Notes: generated by a model not told the origin, from the sequence alone. A DNA stretch of 64,000 nucleotides from Aliirhizobium wenxiniae (GCF_014201355.1 NZ_JACHEG010000001.1:124001-188000), one strand, 5' to 3'. Positions 34,343 through 43,524 are shown, counted from the stretch's first letter. Numbers and translations: made by a program.

Positions 34343-34347
34343 GCTGA

Positions 34348-34698
34348 TCAGACCGGCGCCTTGGGATAGGCTCGCTCCAGACCACCGGAGCGGGTCAAGC
34401 CTTGTTTGAAGGCCAGATAGGCGGGATGCTGGCTGGATTTTCCTGCTTCCGACAGACGGATTTGCAGGCGGTCCGGCGCTGTGTTGCCGAGCCACTCACC
34501 GCATTTTTCGAGCTTCAGCGTATTAAGGAAACGCGCCTCCGAAGCCTGGTCTAGATAGAGATGCAGACCAGCCAGGATCAGGTCGTCCTGGACCGGATTT
34601 TCCATCAGAAGGTTAAGCCAGCTCTGTTTGTCTTCGGAAAGGCTGGCCAGCCCTTCGGCTACGGTTTCGCGGCTGCCTATTGGCGATACACTGGTCAT
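34348..34698 (-). CDS. Small unknown protein downstream of bmt
   Basis: The 116-residue soluble protein begins MTSVSPIGSRETVAEGLASLSEDKQSWLNLLMENPVQDDLILAGLHLYLDQ. It is helical in character, with one Cys and no membrane segment. It starts 19 bp after the bmt stop on the same strand, so it is probably co-transcribed as the last gene of the transporter-bmt operon. A frame extension 20 codons upstream overlaps bmt and lacks a ribosome site. I do not recognise the family. Confidence 0.75.
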   Translation of the reverse strand: MTSVSPIGSRETVAEGLASLSEDKQSWLNLLMENPVQDDLILAGLHLYLDQASEARFLNTLKLEKCGEWLGNTAPDRLQIRLSEAGKSSQHPAYLAFKQGLTRSGGLERAYPKAPV

Positions 34699-34717
34699 TC
34701 TGTTCGTCCCCGTTGCC

Positions 34718-35731
34718 TTAACTCCGGCGACGACGGCGCTCCCGGCCGGAATCGCCACCGGATTCGCTCGCCGTCTTATTGCGGAGCGGGCCGATCTTGT
34801 CGACGATTTCTTCGATTTTCGGGCGCGGGCGCGGCGTATAATCGTCCAGCGCTGCGCGCATGGCCGAAAGATGCTCGCAGGAAGTACCGCAGCAGCCGCC
34901 TATGATTTTTGCACCCGCATCGCGCGCCAGCCGCGCATATTCCGCCATCAGCGGCGGTGTGCCCGAATAATAGATTTCAGAACCGCGAAACTCCGGAATG
35001 CCGCAGTTGCCCTTGACGATGGTGATCGCATCCGGGTTGGCCTCGGTCATGTCGAGAAGCGAGGAAAGAATGTCGGACGCACCGACGCCGCAATTCGCCC
35101 CGACTGCTTCCGGTCCGCTGCCGACATCCGCGGCAACACCATGGATATCCTTGGGATTCAGCCCCATCATCGTTTTGCCGGCCGTGTCGAACGATCCGGT
35201 ATAGGTGTACGGAAGGCCGACTTTCACCGCCGCTTCTGCCGCGGCACGGATCTCGTCCGCTGCCGACATGGTCTCGATCCAGGCGACATCGACGCCGCCG
35301 GCCTTCAAGCCTTCCATCTGTTCGGCAAAGGCCTCGACTGCATCCTCATAAGCCAAGGCTCCGAGCGGGATCAGCAATTCGCCGGTCGGCCCGACAGAAC
35401 CAGCAACGATCACCTTTCGGCCCGCGTTGTCCGCCACTGTGCGCGCAATCTCGGCCGCTCGCCTGTTGAGTTCAAACACCCGGTCCTGCGCATGATGCAG
35501 CTTCAACCTGTGGCGAGTGCCGCCAAATGTGTTGGTGAGAATGATGTCCGCGCCAGCATCGACAAAATCCTGATGCAGCTTGGTGATCCGGTCCGGATGC
35601 GCCTCGTTCCAGAGTTCCGGCGCTTCGCCTGCTTCGAGCCCTGCGGCGAACAGATTGGTTCCGGTTGCGCCATCCGCTAGCAGAACGCCCTTTTCTGCAA
35701 TGAGTGCGGTCAATGGATTGGCTGTCGGCAT
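34718..35731 (-). CDS. bmt: Betaine-homocysteine S-methyltransferase
   Basis: The enzyme transfers a methyl group from glycine betaine to homocysteine, giving dimethylglycine and methionine. The 337-residue protein has the homocysteine-methyltransferase barrel (VLLADGATGTNL, ILTNTFGGTRHRL, GSVGPTGELL) and the three zinc cysteines Cys214 (GANCGVG) and Cys280/Cys281 (IIGGCCGTS). Sinorhizobium Bmt has been characterised with this role. The start at 35731 follows GGAGGGTG. The C-terminus ends in a Gly/Arg tail (GGDSGRERRRRRS). It is 102 bp downstream of the ABC ATPase gene, in one leftward operon. Confidence 0.92.
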   Translation of the reverse strand: MPTANPLTALIAEKGVLLADGATGTNLFAAGLEAGEAPELWNEAHPDRITKLHQDFVDAGADIILTNTFGGTRHRLKLHHAQDRVFELNRRAAEIARTVADNAGRKVIVAGSVGPTGELLIPLGALAYEDAVEAFAEQMEGLKAGGVDVAWIETMSAADEIRAAAEAAVKVGLPYTYTGSFDTAGKTMMGLNPKDIHGVAADVGSGPEAVGANCGVGASDILSSLLDMTEANPDAITIVKGNCGIPEFRGSEIYYSGTPPLMAEYARLARDAGAKIIGGCCGTSCEHLSAMRAALDDYTPRPRPKIEEIVDKIGPLRNKTASESGGDSGRERRRRRS

Positions 35732-35833
35732 GGCACCCTCCTGAAGCTGAAAGTAAGACATAAGGATTTCTTTATATCCTTTCAACTGACAGGATATGTG
35801 CAGGCTGCGACGGCGGCGCTTCTGTTTCCGTCT

Positions 35834-36886
35834 TCACTCAGCCGCCATCTTGGAGGTGTCGGAACCGGCGGGTGTCACCATTGCCGCCATCATCGTCTGC
35901 AGGTCGAGTGTGCCGATCGGCGCTCCCGCCGCGTCGGTTATCGTCGCCTTGGTCTGACCGCTCTCGGTCATCGCCTTCGCGGCAGCTTCAAGCGTGGTTG
36001 TTGCCTCGATATGCACGCCGTCCGCCAGCCCGTCGAACGGCTTCATCACCGTTTTCGCCTGGATCACCCGGCCGCGGTTCACCTCCTTGACGAAGGCGGT
36101 GATATAGTCATCGGCCGGTGACAAAACGATCTCCTGGCCGGTTCCTTGCTGTACGACCTGGCCGTCACGCAGGATGGTGATCTTGTCACCAAGCCGCAAG
36201 GCTTCGTCGAGATCGTGCGTAATAAAGACCACGGTCTTCTTCAGTTCCGCCTGCAGGTCGAGAAGAACGGTCTGCATGTCGACGCGGATCAAGGGGTCGA
36301 GTGCCGAATAGGCTTCGTCCATCAACAGGATGTCAGCATCGTTGGTCAGTGCGCGGGCAAGGCCGACACGCTGTTGCATGCCGCCCGAAAGCTGGTTCGG
36401 ATAGTGGTTCTCGAACCCGGACAGCCCTACGCGTTCGATCCAGTATTGACCTTTCTTCAGGCTTTCCGAGCGGGGAACGCCCTGGATATCGAGCCCGTAA
36501 ACGGTGTTCTCTATCACTGTACGATGTGGCAGAAGCGCAAATTTCTGAAATACCATCGCCGTCTTGTGGCGGCGGAATTCGCGCAGGTCCCGCTCGTTCA
36601 TGCCGCAGACATTGACACCGTCATAAATGACCTCGCCATAGGTCGGTTCGATCAGCCGGTTGATGTGACGGATCAACGTCGATTTTCCGGAGCCGGAAAG
36701 TCCCATGACAACGGTGATGCCACCGGCCGGCATGGAAATGTTGATGTCCTTCAGCCCAAGAACATGGCCGTAGCGTTCATTTAGTTCCGCTTTGGAAAGG
36801 CCGTTCCTCACTGCCTCCACATGCTGTCGGGCATTTGACCCGAAGATCTTGTAGAGGCCTTTTATCTCTATGCCGTGACTAGCCAT
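35834..36886 (-). CDS. Quaternary-amine ABC transporter ATP-binding protein (ProV/ChoV-like)
   Basis: The 350-residue protein has Walker A GLSGSGKS, Q-loop VFQKFALLPHRTV, signature LSGGMQQR, Walker B ILLMDEA and H-loop FITHD. A C-terminal CBS-like region follows (VHIEATTTLEAAAKAMTESGQTKATITDAAGAPIGTLDL), as in QAT-family osmolyte transporters. The N-terminal insertion with the KAELNERYGHVLGLKDINI style is typical of this group. Its start overlaps the permease stop by 8 bp. Confidence 0.93.
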   Translation of the reverse strand: MASHGIEIKGLYKIFGSNARQHVEAVRNGLSKAELNERYGHVLGLKDINISMPAGGITVVMGLSGSGKSTLIRHINRLIEPTYGEVIYDGVNVCGMNERDLREFRRHKTAMVFQKFALLPHRTVIENTVYGLDIQGVPRSESLKKGQYWIERVGLSGFENHYPNQLSGGMQQRVGLARALTNDADILLMDEAYSALDPLIRVDMQTVLLDLQAELKKTVVFITHDLDEALRLGDKITILRDGQVVQQGTGQEIVLSPADDYITAFVKEVNRGRVIQAKTVMKPFDGLADGVHIEATTTLEAAAKAMTESGQTKATITDAAGAPIGTLDLQTMMAAMVTPAGSDTSKMAAE

Positions 36887-37787
36887 GCACCACCTCCGAA
36901 TGACGCTGAAGCCGCATGCCGAAGGCCTGGCTGGTTCGATCGAAGATGATGGCGATCGCCACAAGCGCAAAACCGTTAAGGAAGCCGTAGGTGAAGAACT
37001 GATTGTTGATCGCCTGCAGCGTGTTGCGGCCAAGCCCTCCGACCCCGACCATCGAGGCGACAACCACCATGGCAAGCGACATCATGATCGTCTGGTTGAT
37101 GCCGGCCATGATCGTCGGCAGCGCCAGCGGCATCTGCACGTTCCAGAGTTTCTGGCCTCGGGACGATCCGAAAGCATCCGCCGCTTCCAGCACCTCCTTG
37201 TCGACCAGTCTGATGCCAAGATTGGTGAGGCGGATCATCGGCGGCACGGCGTAGATCACCACCGCTATCAGCCCGGGTACCTTGCCGATCCCGAAAATCA
37301 CCACCACCGGTATGAGATAGACGAAGCTGGGCATCGTCTGCATCACGTCGAGGATCGGATTTATCACGCCCTGCACGCGTTCCGATCTCGCCATTAGGAT
37401 GCCGATCGGCAGGCCGATGACGATGGCAATCAATGTCGACACGGTCACGATTGCCAGCGTCGTCATCGTGTCTTCCCACAGTCCCACAAGGCCAATGAGG
37501 AGCATCCCGATCGCGGTGCCGATGGTTATGCGGATGCTTCGGCTGCCAAAATAGACGATCACCAGCATGACGATCAGAACGACGGTCCAGGGGGAGGTGG
37601 TGAACAGCCTTTCGAGATAGTTTAGGAACCATTGAAGCGGTGCTTTCAGCGCATCGATTATATATCCGTATTCCCGCACGAGGCCTCTGAAACCGTCATC
37701 GATGACTTGGCGTGCCTGGCGAATATAACTGTCGCTGATGGCCGGAAACCGACAGAAGGCCTTTGGCAGGAACTCGCAGATCGCCAT
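36879..37787 (-). CDS. Quaternary-amine ABC transporter permease (ProW/ChoW-like)
   Basis: The 302-residue membrane protein has a ~60-residue amphipathic N-terminus and about six membrane helices (TVVLIVMLVIVYFG, IGMLLIGLVGLW, TTLAIVTVSTLIAIVIGLPIGIL, SFVYLIPVVVIFG, and others). The EAA-like loop GSSRGQKLWNVQMPLALPTIMAGINQ contacts the ATPase. It overlaps the ATPase gene and lies 187 bp downstream of the binding-protein gene. Confidence 0.93.
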   Translation of the reverse strand: MAICEFLPKAFCRFPAISDSYIRQARQVIDDGFRGLVREYGYIIDALKAPLQWFLNYLERLFTTSPWTVVLIVMLVIVYFGSRSIRITIGTAIGMLLIGLVGLWEDTMTTLAIVTVSTLIAIVIGLPIGILMARSERVQGVINPILDVMQTMPSFVYLIPVVVIFGIGKVPGLIAVVIYAVPPMIRLTNLGIRLVDKEVLEAADAFGSSRGQKLWNVQMPLALPTIMAGINQTIMMSLAMVVVASMVGVGGLGRNTLQAINNQFFTYGFLNGFALVAIAIIFDRTSQAFGMRLQRHSEVVHG

Positions 37788-37937
37788 GCTCTTCCCCTTG
37801 TTTTGCCTGTTTGCATTTTGCCAGCATGGCTTTCCGACATTGTTTTATGCTCGGGCTGGCAATTGTCGCGGACGAATTGGCGCTCCGCACGCCCATAAGT
37901 CACCTTATGCTGCGCGCTTCCGTGACATCATCCGGTG

Positions 37938-37965
37938 GAGAGGCGGCGGCAATCCACCGCCTCTC
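37938..37965 (-). terminator. Intercistronic hairpin between binding-protein and permease genes
   Basis: GAGAGGCGG (37938-37946) and CCGCCTCTC (37957-37965) form a perfect 9-bp stem just after the binding-protein stop. No U-tract follows on the minus strand. Such hairpins often stabilise the binding-protein mRNA so that it is made in excess over the membrane parts. Confidence 0.55.
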
Positions 37966-37974
37966 TTGTCCGCA

Positions 37975-38970
37975 TCAGAGAGATGCCTTGACCTTTTCGG
38001 CGATCTCCGGCGAAACCCACTTGGTCCAGACGTCCGGCTGGGTCTCCAGAAAATGCTTTGCTGCGTCCGCATTGGTGCCCTGGTTGTCGGTCTGCCAGGC
38101 GAGAATGCCGTTGACCGTCGCATTGGTCCACTTGCGGGCCTTGATATAATCCATCGCAACACCCGCCTTGTCGGCGAACTGCTTGGTCACGACCGTGAAG
38201 GCCTGCGATGTCGGATAGGAATTGATCTTCGGATCGGCGCAGTCCGGAACGGCGGTGCATCCGTCCCAGTTTGCCTTGTCGTGCGGCACGTCGAAGGACA
38301 GCTTTACCATCTCGTATTTGCCGAGAATGGCAGTCGGGGCCCAGTAATAGCCCAGCCAGCCGGTTTTCTTTTCAAACGCGTTGGCGATCGAGCCATCGAG
38401 GCCCGCAGCGGACCCGGTGTCGACCAGATCGAAACCTTTATCCTTGGCGCCGAGGGCGCGATAGAGATTTGCCGTCGAAACCTGGCAGTTCCAGCCGGAT
38501 GGGCAGTTGGTCACTGCGCCCTTGGACGGATCTTCCGGGGCAGGGAAGAGTTCCGGATGTTTGAGCGCCTCTTCGACGGTCTTGATGTCCGGATGGGCGT
38601 CCGCCAGGAATTTCGGGATCCACCAGCCTTCGACGGCACCATCGGCAAGGATTTCGGCGGCCTCGATCAATCTGCCTTCCTTGACCGCCGCATCGAGCGG
38701 GGTGCGCACGGCATTGACCCAGAATTCGGGTGCCATGTCGGGCTGCGCCTTCTCGTTCATCGAAGTAAAGGTTGGCATCGTGTCGCCGGTAACGAGTTCA
38801 ACGCTACAGCCATAACCTTCTTCAAGGATGATCTTGTCGACATTCGCGGCAACGCCGGCCGAAGCCCAGTTCATTTCAGCAATAGAGACGGAACCGCAGT
38901 CGGCATAGGCTGCTCCGGCAAACCCATAAAGACCGGCTGCAAAGACGGTGGAAGCGAGGAGTTTTTTCAT
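37975..38970 (-). CDS. Quaternary-amine ABC transporter substrate-binding protein (ProX/OpuAC-type)
   Basis: The 331-residue periplasmic protein has a signal peptide (MKKLLASTVFAAGLYGFAGAAYA, cleavage before DCG). It shows an OpuAC-type binding fold with many Trp and aromatic residues that could form a cation-pi cage (MNWASAG, PEFWVNAV, VEGWWIPKF, GWLGYYWAP). It does not look like the S. meliloti ChoX sequence I recall, so the substrate may be glycine betaine, proline betaine or a related compound rather than choline. It is the first gene of a leftward operon leading to the permease, ATPase, bmt and a small unknown gene. Confidence 0.9.
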   Translation of the reverse strand: MKKLLASTVFAAGLYGFAGAAYADCGSVSIAEMNWASAGVAANVDKIILEEGYGCSVELVTGDTMPTFTSMNEKAQPDMAPEFWVNAVRTPLDAAVKEGRLIEAAEILADGAVEGWWIPKFLADAHPDIKTVEEALKHPELFPAPEDPSKGAVTNCPSGWNCQVSTANLYRALGAKDKGFDLVDTGSAAGLDGSIANAFEKKTGWLGYYWAPTAILGKYEMVKLSFDVPHDKANWDGCTAVPDCADPKINSYPTSQAFTVVTKQFADKAGVAMDYIKARKWTNATVNGILAWQTDNQGTNADAAKHFLETQPDVWTKWVSPEIAEKVKASL

Positions 38971-40122
38971 CGTAAGACCTCCCAGTCTTGGTGTTGACAA
39001 TCGATATGTGGAGCCGGTGTTACCGAAATCCGTGATGAAAGCGCCTGGGAGCGACGAGGCCGCACCCTCTGAATGGTCGCTGTCCCCATGCGTCTTTTTG
39101 CTACCTGGCAACAGCCACAGATAGGGCGCATTTTTCTGTCAGCGCAGGCAGCGTACGGCTTAAATCAAATAAATCAACAGTAGCTGTCAGCGCTGCTTAT
39201 CCGAGAGTTTCTCGTAACTCCTTGGAAGAACGTGATTTGTACTGCTTGGAAGGCCTAAAAACGATCAATTGCCGCCTATCTGCGCTGTCCGTATCGGCGC
39301 AACTTCGGCGCGATCATAAATGGCGATAAAGTCACGCCCGAAATTTGACCTTTTGTAGCCGATTAGCGGCGCGAAAAAATTTCGGAAAAAAGTACGGTGC
39401 ACCGAAAAAACGCGTGATCGGTAAATATTGTTTGCTTCTCGCACTCCCCAATAACCATCCGGTAAGGAAGTGTCGCTAAATTTCGTGACGCGGACAAGAC
39501 ATCCGTCAGTGGCGCCGGATTTTTGGTAGTGCGTACCGGCTGCCTCTTTATAGCCCTCAGGCTAGTTCATCATATCTAAGGTATTTCGGAAACGTGACGC
39601 AGCAAGGATGCACTTTTAAGTGGCATCAAGGCGGCTTGCTATCCACCGTCCGCGTGATGTGCGGGAAAGCCCCAATATCGGTTGGCGGGCTTTAACCGGA
39701 ATTGGATGTTCTGATGAAGCCGAACAGCGACATGCGGCGTGCGGTGTCCGACGGGCGCGTCTGACGGAATGCCCTGGGGGTTTCGGAATTCCAGGCGATT
39801 TGCAGGCCATTGCTGTTTTTGAATACGTAGAGCATTTGGGTGTTTCCTCAGTGGCTGCGATCTCGTCGCGACGCCTTATGTTTTGTCGATCCAATACGCC
39901 TCGCAAATCCACGACGCCCCTCTGTAAATCGTCACGCGATGTCGCAAAATGAATAGTGCGTCTAAATGCGCAGGCAGGCGGTGATCCGGTTCGGATTTGC
40001 GGGGCCTGTTGACTTCACGCCCCGCATGTCCGACGATCTGAGTGCAATACGAATCCAGACAAACCCGAACACGGACCGGACGCCTCTGACATCTACGAAT
40101 CGTCCGGTTTCGTCTGGCCTCT
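38971..40122. other. Long sparse intergenic region
   Basis: These 1,152 bp contain the promoter of the transporter operon on the right of 38970 and one likely small gene (39692-39835, minus). The stretch 39120-39610 is AT-richer than its surroundings and contains no ORF I can support, although it is long enough for a small RNA. Longer reading frames here have poor composition. No cobalamin riboswitch box is visible upstream of cobP. Confidence 0.6.
39692..39835 (-). CDS. Putative 47-residue small protein
   Basis: A short minus-strand ORF encodes MLYVFKNSNGLQIAWNSE..., rich in Arg and Ser, ending MSLFGFIRTSNSG. GAGG lies ten bases before the ATG, and third codon positions are mostly G or C, unlike random frames in this AT-richer gap. 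Upstream on its strand is TTTTGCGACATC (complement of 39938-39949), which also occurs upstream of the GlxA-family regulator. I do not recognise the family. Expression is not proven. Confidence 0.5.
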   Translation of the reverse strand: MLYVFKNSNGLQIAWNSETPRAFRQTRPSDTARRMSLFGFIRTSNSG

Positions 40123-40659
40123 ATGCGACCTTCCTCAATGATCCTATCCGGCAAAACAGCTCTTGTGCTCGGCGGCGCCCGCTCCGGGAAATCGGCCTTT
40201 TCCGAGCGCCTGGCTGAAGCTACAGGCCTCGAGCGCCATTATATAGCAACCGGTCGCGCCTATGACGACGAGATGCGCGAACGGATTGGCCGCCATCAGG
40301 AGGATCGTGGGGCATCCTGGGTGACGCATGAAGAGCCGGTCGAACTTTCCCATACGCTTGGCGCAATCGACAGGCCGGGACGCGTGGTGCTTGTCGATTG
40401 CCTGACGCTCTGGGTCACCAATCTGATGATGGAGGGCGAAGATATCCCGATGCGCTGCGCCGAACTCGCCGCACAACTCTCCAGCCTCGACGCCCGTATC
40501 ATTTTTGTCTCGAACGAAGTCGGTCTGGGTATTGTGCCGGAGAACAGGATGGCGCGCGAATTCCGTGATCACGCCGGGCGCCTGCACCAGCAGATTGCCG
40601 CCTCGGTTGACGAAGTGTTCTTCGTGGCCGCTGGGCTACCCCTTCGGATGAAGGGGTAA
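40123..40659 (+). CDS. cobP: Adenosylcobinamide kinase / adenosylcobinamide-phosphate guanylyltransferase
   Basis: This bifunctional enzyme of late cobalamin synthesis phosphorylates adenosylcobinamide and adds GMP. The 178-residue protein has the P-loop GGARSGKS (residues 17-24), [21 protein letters not shown] containing the family His, [12 protein letters not shown], and [21 protein letters not shown]. It is isolated from other cob genes in this window, but B12 is needed by the corrinoid methyltransferase island. Starts at 40123 and 40138 are both possible. It is convergent with a TSUP permease gene. Confidence 0.94.
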   Translation: MRPSSMILSGKTALVLGGARSGKSAFSERLAEATGLERHYIATGRAYDDEMRERIGRHQEDRGASWVTHEEPVELSHTLGAIDRPGRVVLVDCLTLWVTNLMMEGEDIPMRCAELAAQLSSLDARIIFVSNEVGLGIVPENRMAREFRDHAGRLHQQIAASVDEVFFVAAGLPLRMKG

Positions 40660-40667
40660 TCTTCCTC

Positions 40668-41453
40668 TCACCAGCCGAGCCAGAGCCGGGCAGGGTGGTT
40701 CGGGTCCGCAAGAAGCTTTGTCGCCAGCACAAGGCATGACAGCACCAGCAACGGCTTGATGATCTTCGCGCCCTTTTTCATCGCCAGTCCCGAACCGATC
40801 TGCGCGCCGATAAACTGGCCGACCCCCATCAGCAAGCCGACTTTCCACAGGATCGATCCTGTCGCGACGAAGACCAGGAACGAGCCGAAATTCGAGCCGA
40901 AATTGATGAGCTTGGTGTGTGCCGTCGCTTTCAGCATGCCGAAGCCTGCGAGAAGCACGAAGCCGAGCATATAGAACGAGCCCGCGCCCGGCCCGAACAG
41001 GCCGTCATAAAGCCCGACGAGCGGCACGGCGGTCAGGCCGAAAACGAATGGTGTCACCCGCCGCCGCCCATCCGTATCCGACAGGCTGGGCTTGAAGGCG
41101 AAGAACAGCGCGATCGCAATCAGCAGGAAAGGGATGGCGGCGGCCAGCGCCGAAGCCGGAACGACCGAGGCAAGCACTGCACCCACAGCACCGCCTGCGG
41201 CTGCCATCAGCGCCATGGGCAACTGGTTACGCAGGTTGATATGTCCCTTGCGCGCATAGGCAATCGTTGCCGACGCCGCGCCGAACTGGCCTTGCAGCTT
41301 GTTGGTCGCGATCGCCTCCAGCGGCGGTATGCCTGCGATCAGCAGGACGGGAATGGTGATCAGCCCGCCGCCGCCGGCGATCGAATCGACAAAACCTGCA
41401 AAGCAGGCGGCAAGGAACAGGATGAACAGCAATTCGAAAGCAATGTCGGGCAC
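40668..41453 (-). CDS. TSUP (TauE/SafE) family membrane permease
   Basis: The 261-residue protein has about seven to eight membrane helices and the TSUP glycine motifs AGFVDSIAGGGGLITIPVLL and, in the second half, VGLYDGLFGPGAGSFYMLGF, with TNKLQG and HTKLINFGSNFGS as the paired repeats. Family members export or import sulfite, sulfonates and other organic anions; the substrate cannot be told here. The GTG at 41453 gives the usual short N-terminus (PDIAFELLF); GTGs at 41468 and 41507 are alternatives. It is divergent from the nucleoside hydrolase gene. Confidence 0.88.
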   Translation of the reverse strand: MPDIAFELLFILFLAACFAGFVDSIAGGGGLITIPVLLIAGIPPLEAIATNKLQGQFGAASATIAYARKGHINLRNQLPMALMAAAGGAVGAVLASVVPASALAAAIPFLLIAIALFFAFKPSLSDTDGRRRVTPFVFGLTAVPLVGLYDGLFGPGAGSFYMLGFVLLAGFGMLKATAHTKLINFGSNFGSFLVFVATGSILWKVGLLMGVGQFIGAQIGSGLAMKKGAKIIKPLLVLSCLVLATKLLADPNHPARLWLGW

Positions 41454-41634
41454 GGAGAATGCAATCACTGGGAGGGTGGATCTCAGGAGGGAGCCGCCTT
41501 TTGGCACCGAACGTGTTCACGGGCAAGGCCCCGGATAGCCTGGTGCCAACGGATGACTTTGCGGGATTGCGCCTGATCCGAATGCCGTTATGGTGCGCGG
41601 CTTCGCATTCGATTGAAAGACTGGATAAGCTCGC

Positions 41635-42600
41635 ATGCTCAAAGTGATATTCGACACCGACCCCGGCGTGGACGATGCCATGGCGCTCCTCTACCTGCAC
41701 CGGCATCCGGGCATAGATCTCGTCGGTGTCACGACTGTGTTCGGCAATGCTCCGATCGAGATCACGACCCGAAACGCACAGTACCTGCATCAGCAGTGGA
41801 AGATCGAAGCGCCCATCGCCGGGGGGGCGGGGCGGGCCTATGATGATGGCCGCGATGCCGCACATTTTGCACCGGTCGTTCATGGCGAGGACGGGCTTGG
41901 CAATATCGGCGTGCCGCTGGACGTCGACCATCCGCTTGACGAGCGCTCGGCCACACAATTCATCATCGATACCGTCAGGGCGGACCCTGGCAATGTCACG
42001 CTTGTTGCTGTCGGCCGCATGACCAATCTGGCGCTGGCGCTGAAGGCAGATCCGCAGATCGCTTCTCTGGTCAAGGAAGTAGTGATCATGGGCGGCGCCT
42101 TCGACGTCAACGGCAACGTGACACCGGCGGCCGAGGCCAATATCCATGGTGACCCGGAGGCTGCGGATGTCGTCTTCACTGCGCCCTGGAAAGTCACGAT
42201 TATCGGCCTCGATGTGACCCTGAAAACAACCATGTCTTCTGATTATTTGGCGAAAATGGTCGAGGCCGGGCCTTCGGAGCTCAAGCTCCTTTCCGACCTG
42301 TCGCAATATTACATCGATTTTTATCGCCAGCGCGTTGGTCTGGACGGCATGGCGTTGCACGACAGCTGCGCCTGCGTTTATCTCACCGAGCCACATCTCT
42401 TTGAAGTTCGCACCGGGCCGGTTCGTGTCGTTTGTGGCGGCCTTGCAGATGGAAAGACTATCCAGGCACCGGATCAGGTCCGCAAATATGTCGGCAGCGC
42501 CTGGGATGGCGTGCCGAGTCAGGTCGTTTGCACCGGCATCCAGCCGGAGGCGGTACTCGAAGCTATCCGTGCTGTTCTCGTCGAAGGACGTACGCCGTAA
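41635..42600 (+). CDS. Inosine-uridine preferring nucleoside hydrolase family protein
   Basis: The 321-residue protein has the signature DTDPGVDDAMALL (residues 7-19), whose Asp cluster binds calcium, and VAVGRMTNLALAL, EVVIMGGAFDVNGNVTPAAEANIHGDPEAA and LHDSCACVYL with the catalytic His region. The enzyme hydrolyses ribonucleosides to base and ribose in salvage. No transporter is adjacent, so the exact substrate is open. Confidence 0.93.
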   Translation: MLKVIFDTDPGVDDAMALLYLHRHPGIDLVGVTTVFGNAPIEITTRNAQYLHQQWKIEAPIAGGAGRAYDDGRDAAHFAPVVHGEDGLGNIGVPLDVDHPLDERSATQFIIDTVRADPGNVTLVAVGRMTNLALALKADPQIASLVKEVVIMGGAFDVNGNVTPAAEANIHGDPEAADVVFTAPWKVTIIGLDVTLKTTMSSDYLAKMVEAGPSELKLLSDLSQYYIDFYRQRVGLDGMALHDSCACVYLTEPHLFEVRTGPVRVVCGGLADGKTIQAPDQVRKYVGSAWDGVPSQVVCTGIQPEAVLEAIRAVLVEGRTP

Positions 42601-42619
42601 TCGTGGTGTGTGCGGGCGG

Positions 42620-43345
42620 TCAGTCGCCGCCCGCGGTCACGGCCAGCTTGTCGAGATCTGGCACATAAACCTGCCGGTTGTTTTCTATGTGAATGAGGCC
42701 GTCCTTGCGCAACTTGGTCATCTGGCGGCTGACCGTTTCGATCGTCAATCCGAGAAAGTCTGCGATATCTGCGCGAGACAGCGGCAGTTCGAAGGCGCAG
42801 GCACCGAGCCGGTCGGGGTCGGCATGTGCTGCTACCAGAACCAGAAGGCTTGCGACTTTCTCGCGGGCCGATTTGCGCCCCAGCGTCAGCATCCAGTCCC
42901 GCGCTTCGTCCAGTTCCGTCAGTGCCTGGTTGTGAAGACGGCTGCCGAGTTCCGATGATTCGGAGATCATCCGTTCAAGAATTTTTCTCGGCAACACGCA
43001 AAGTTCGGCATCTGTTGCCGCTTCCGCCGCCATCAGGCTTTCGCCGAGAAACGGCCGGCCCATGAAATCCGGCGCAAATTGCAGGCCGACGATCTGCTGG
43101 CGTCCGTCTGCCATGATCTTCGACAGCTTTATGACGCCCCTGAGTATATTCGAATAGGAATGAACCTGCTGGCCCTGGCCGATAAGCTCCGTACCGGCTT
43201 CTACCGCCCTGCGTTGCGAATGCTTGTTCAGCTCTGTGAGTTGAAGCGGGGTGAGCGTCGAACAGATACCGCTATGACGGGCGTCGCAGGCGCGACAGAC
43301 CAGCGGCACCTCGTGAATGTCCAGAATTTTTAGCTGCGCATCCAT
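42620..43345 (-). CDS. fnrN: FnrN oxygen-responsive transcriptional regulator
   Basis: This Crp/Fnr-family protein has cysteines for an oxygen-labile 4Fe-4S cluster: Cys17, Cys20 and Cys28 (VCRACDARHSGIC) near the N-terminus and Cys116 (ELCVLPRK). A cyclic-nucleotide-binding-like beta roll is followed by the dimer helix and the HTH SRADIADFLGLTIETVSRQMTKL. FnrN activates fixNOQP, fixGHIS and hemN under low oxygen. Starts at 43345 and 43351 are both possible. It is divergent from hemN; a weak anaerobox-like sequence (TTGATTTTCGCAAA, 43388-43401) lies upstream and may mediate autoregulation. Confidence 0.93.
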   Translation of the reverse strand: MDAQLKILDIHEVPLVCRACDARHSGICSTLTPLQLTELNKHSQRRAVEAGTELIGQGQQVHSYSNILRGVIKLSKIMADGRQQIVGLQFAPDFMGRPFLGESLMAAEAATDAELCVLPRKILERMISESSELGSRLHNQALTELDEARDWMLTLGRKSAREKVASLLVLVAAHADPDRLGACAFELPLSRADIADFLGLTIETVSRQMTKLRKDGLIHIENNRQVYVPDLDKLAVTAGGD

Positions 43346-43510
43346 TCCCATTCCCCCACGCCGGCACATCTGGCCCGAAAATCGGAATTGATTTTCGCAA
43401 ACCTGATACACTGCTCAAAAGCTGCAGCACTCCTCATTCACCTGACGAAAGGTGCGGCGCTGCAGGCGGCGATCGATGGTCCGAACTTGGTTCAGTTGCC
43501 CTTCTCATGC

Positions 43511-43524
43511 TTGATCCAAGTCAA
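43511..43524. promoter_or_regulatory. Anaerobox upstream of hemN
   Basis: TTGATCCAAGTCAA matches the FNR/FixK consensus TTGAT-N4-ATCAA with one mismatch. It lies 54 bp upstream of the hemN start, and fnrN is divergent on the other side. Confidence 0.75.

Noticed and set aside
39616-39912. 98-codon minus-strand frame in the sparse region
   Set aside because: It overlaps the better-supported 47-codon frame, has no clear ribosome site and has Cys/Arg/Pro-rich shadow-like composition.
38971-40122. Cobalamin riboswitch upstream of cobP
   Set aside because: No recognisable B12 box (GCCACTG with the AGxCAGGAGACC core) could be found in the region.
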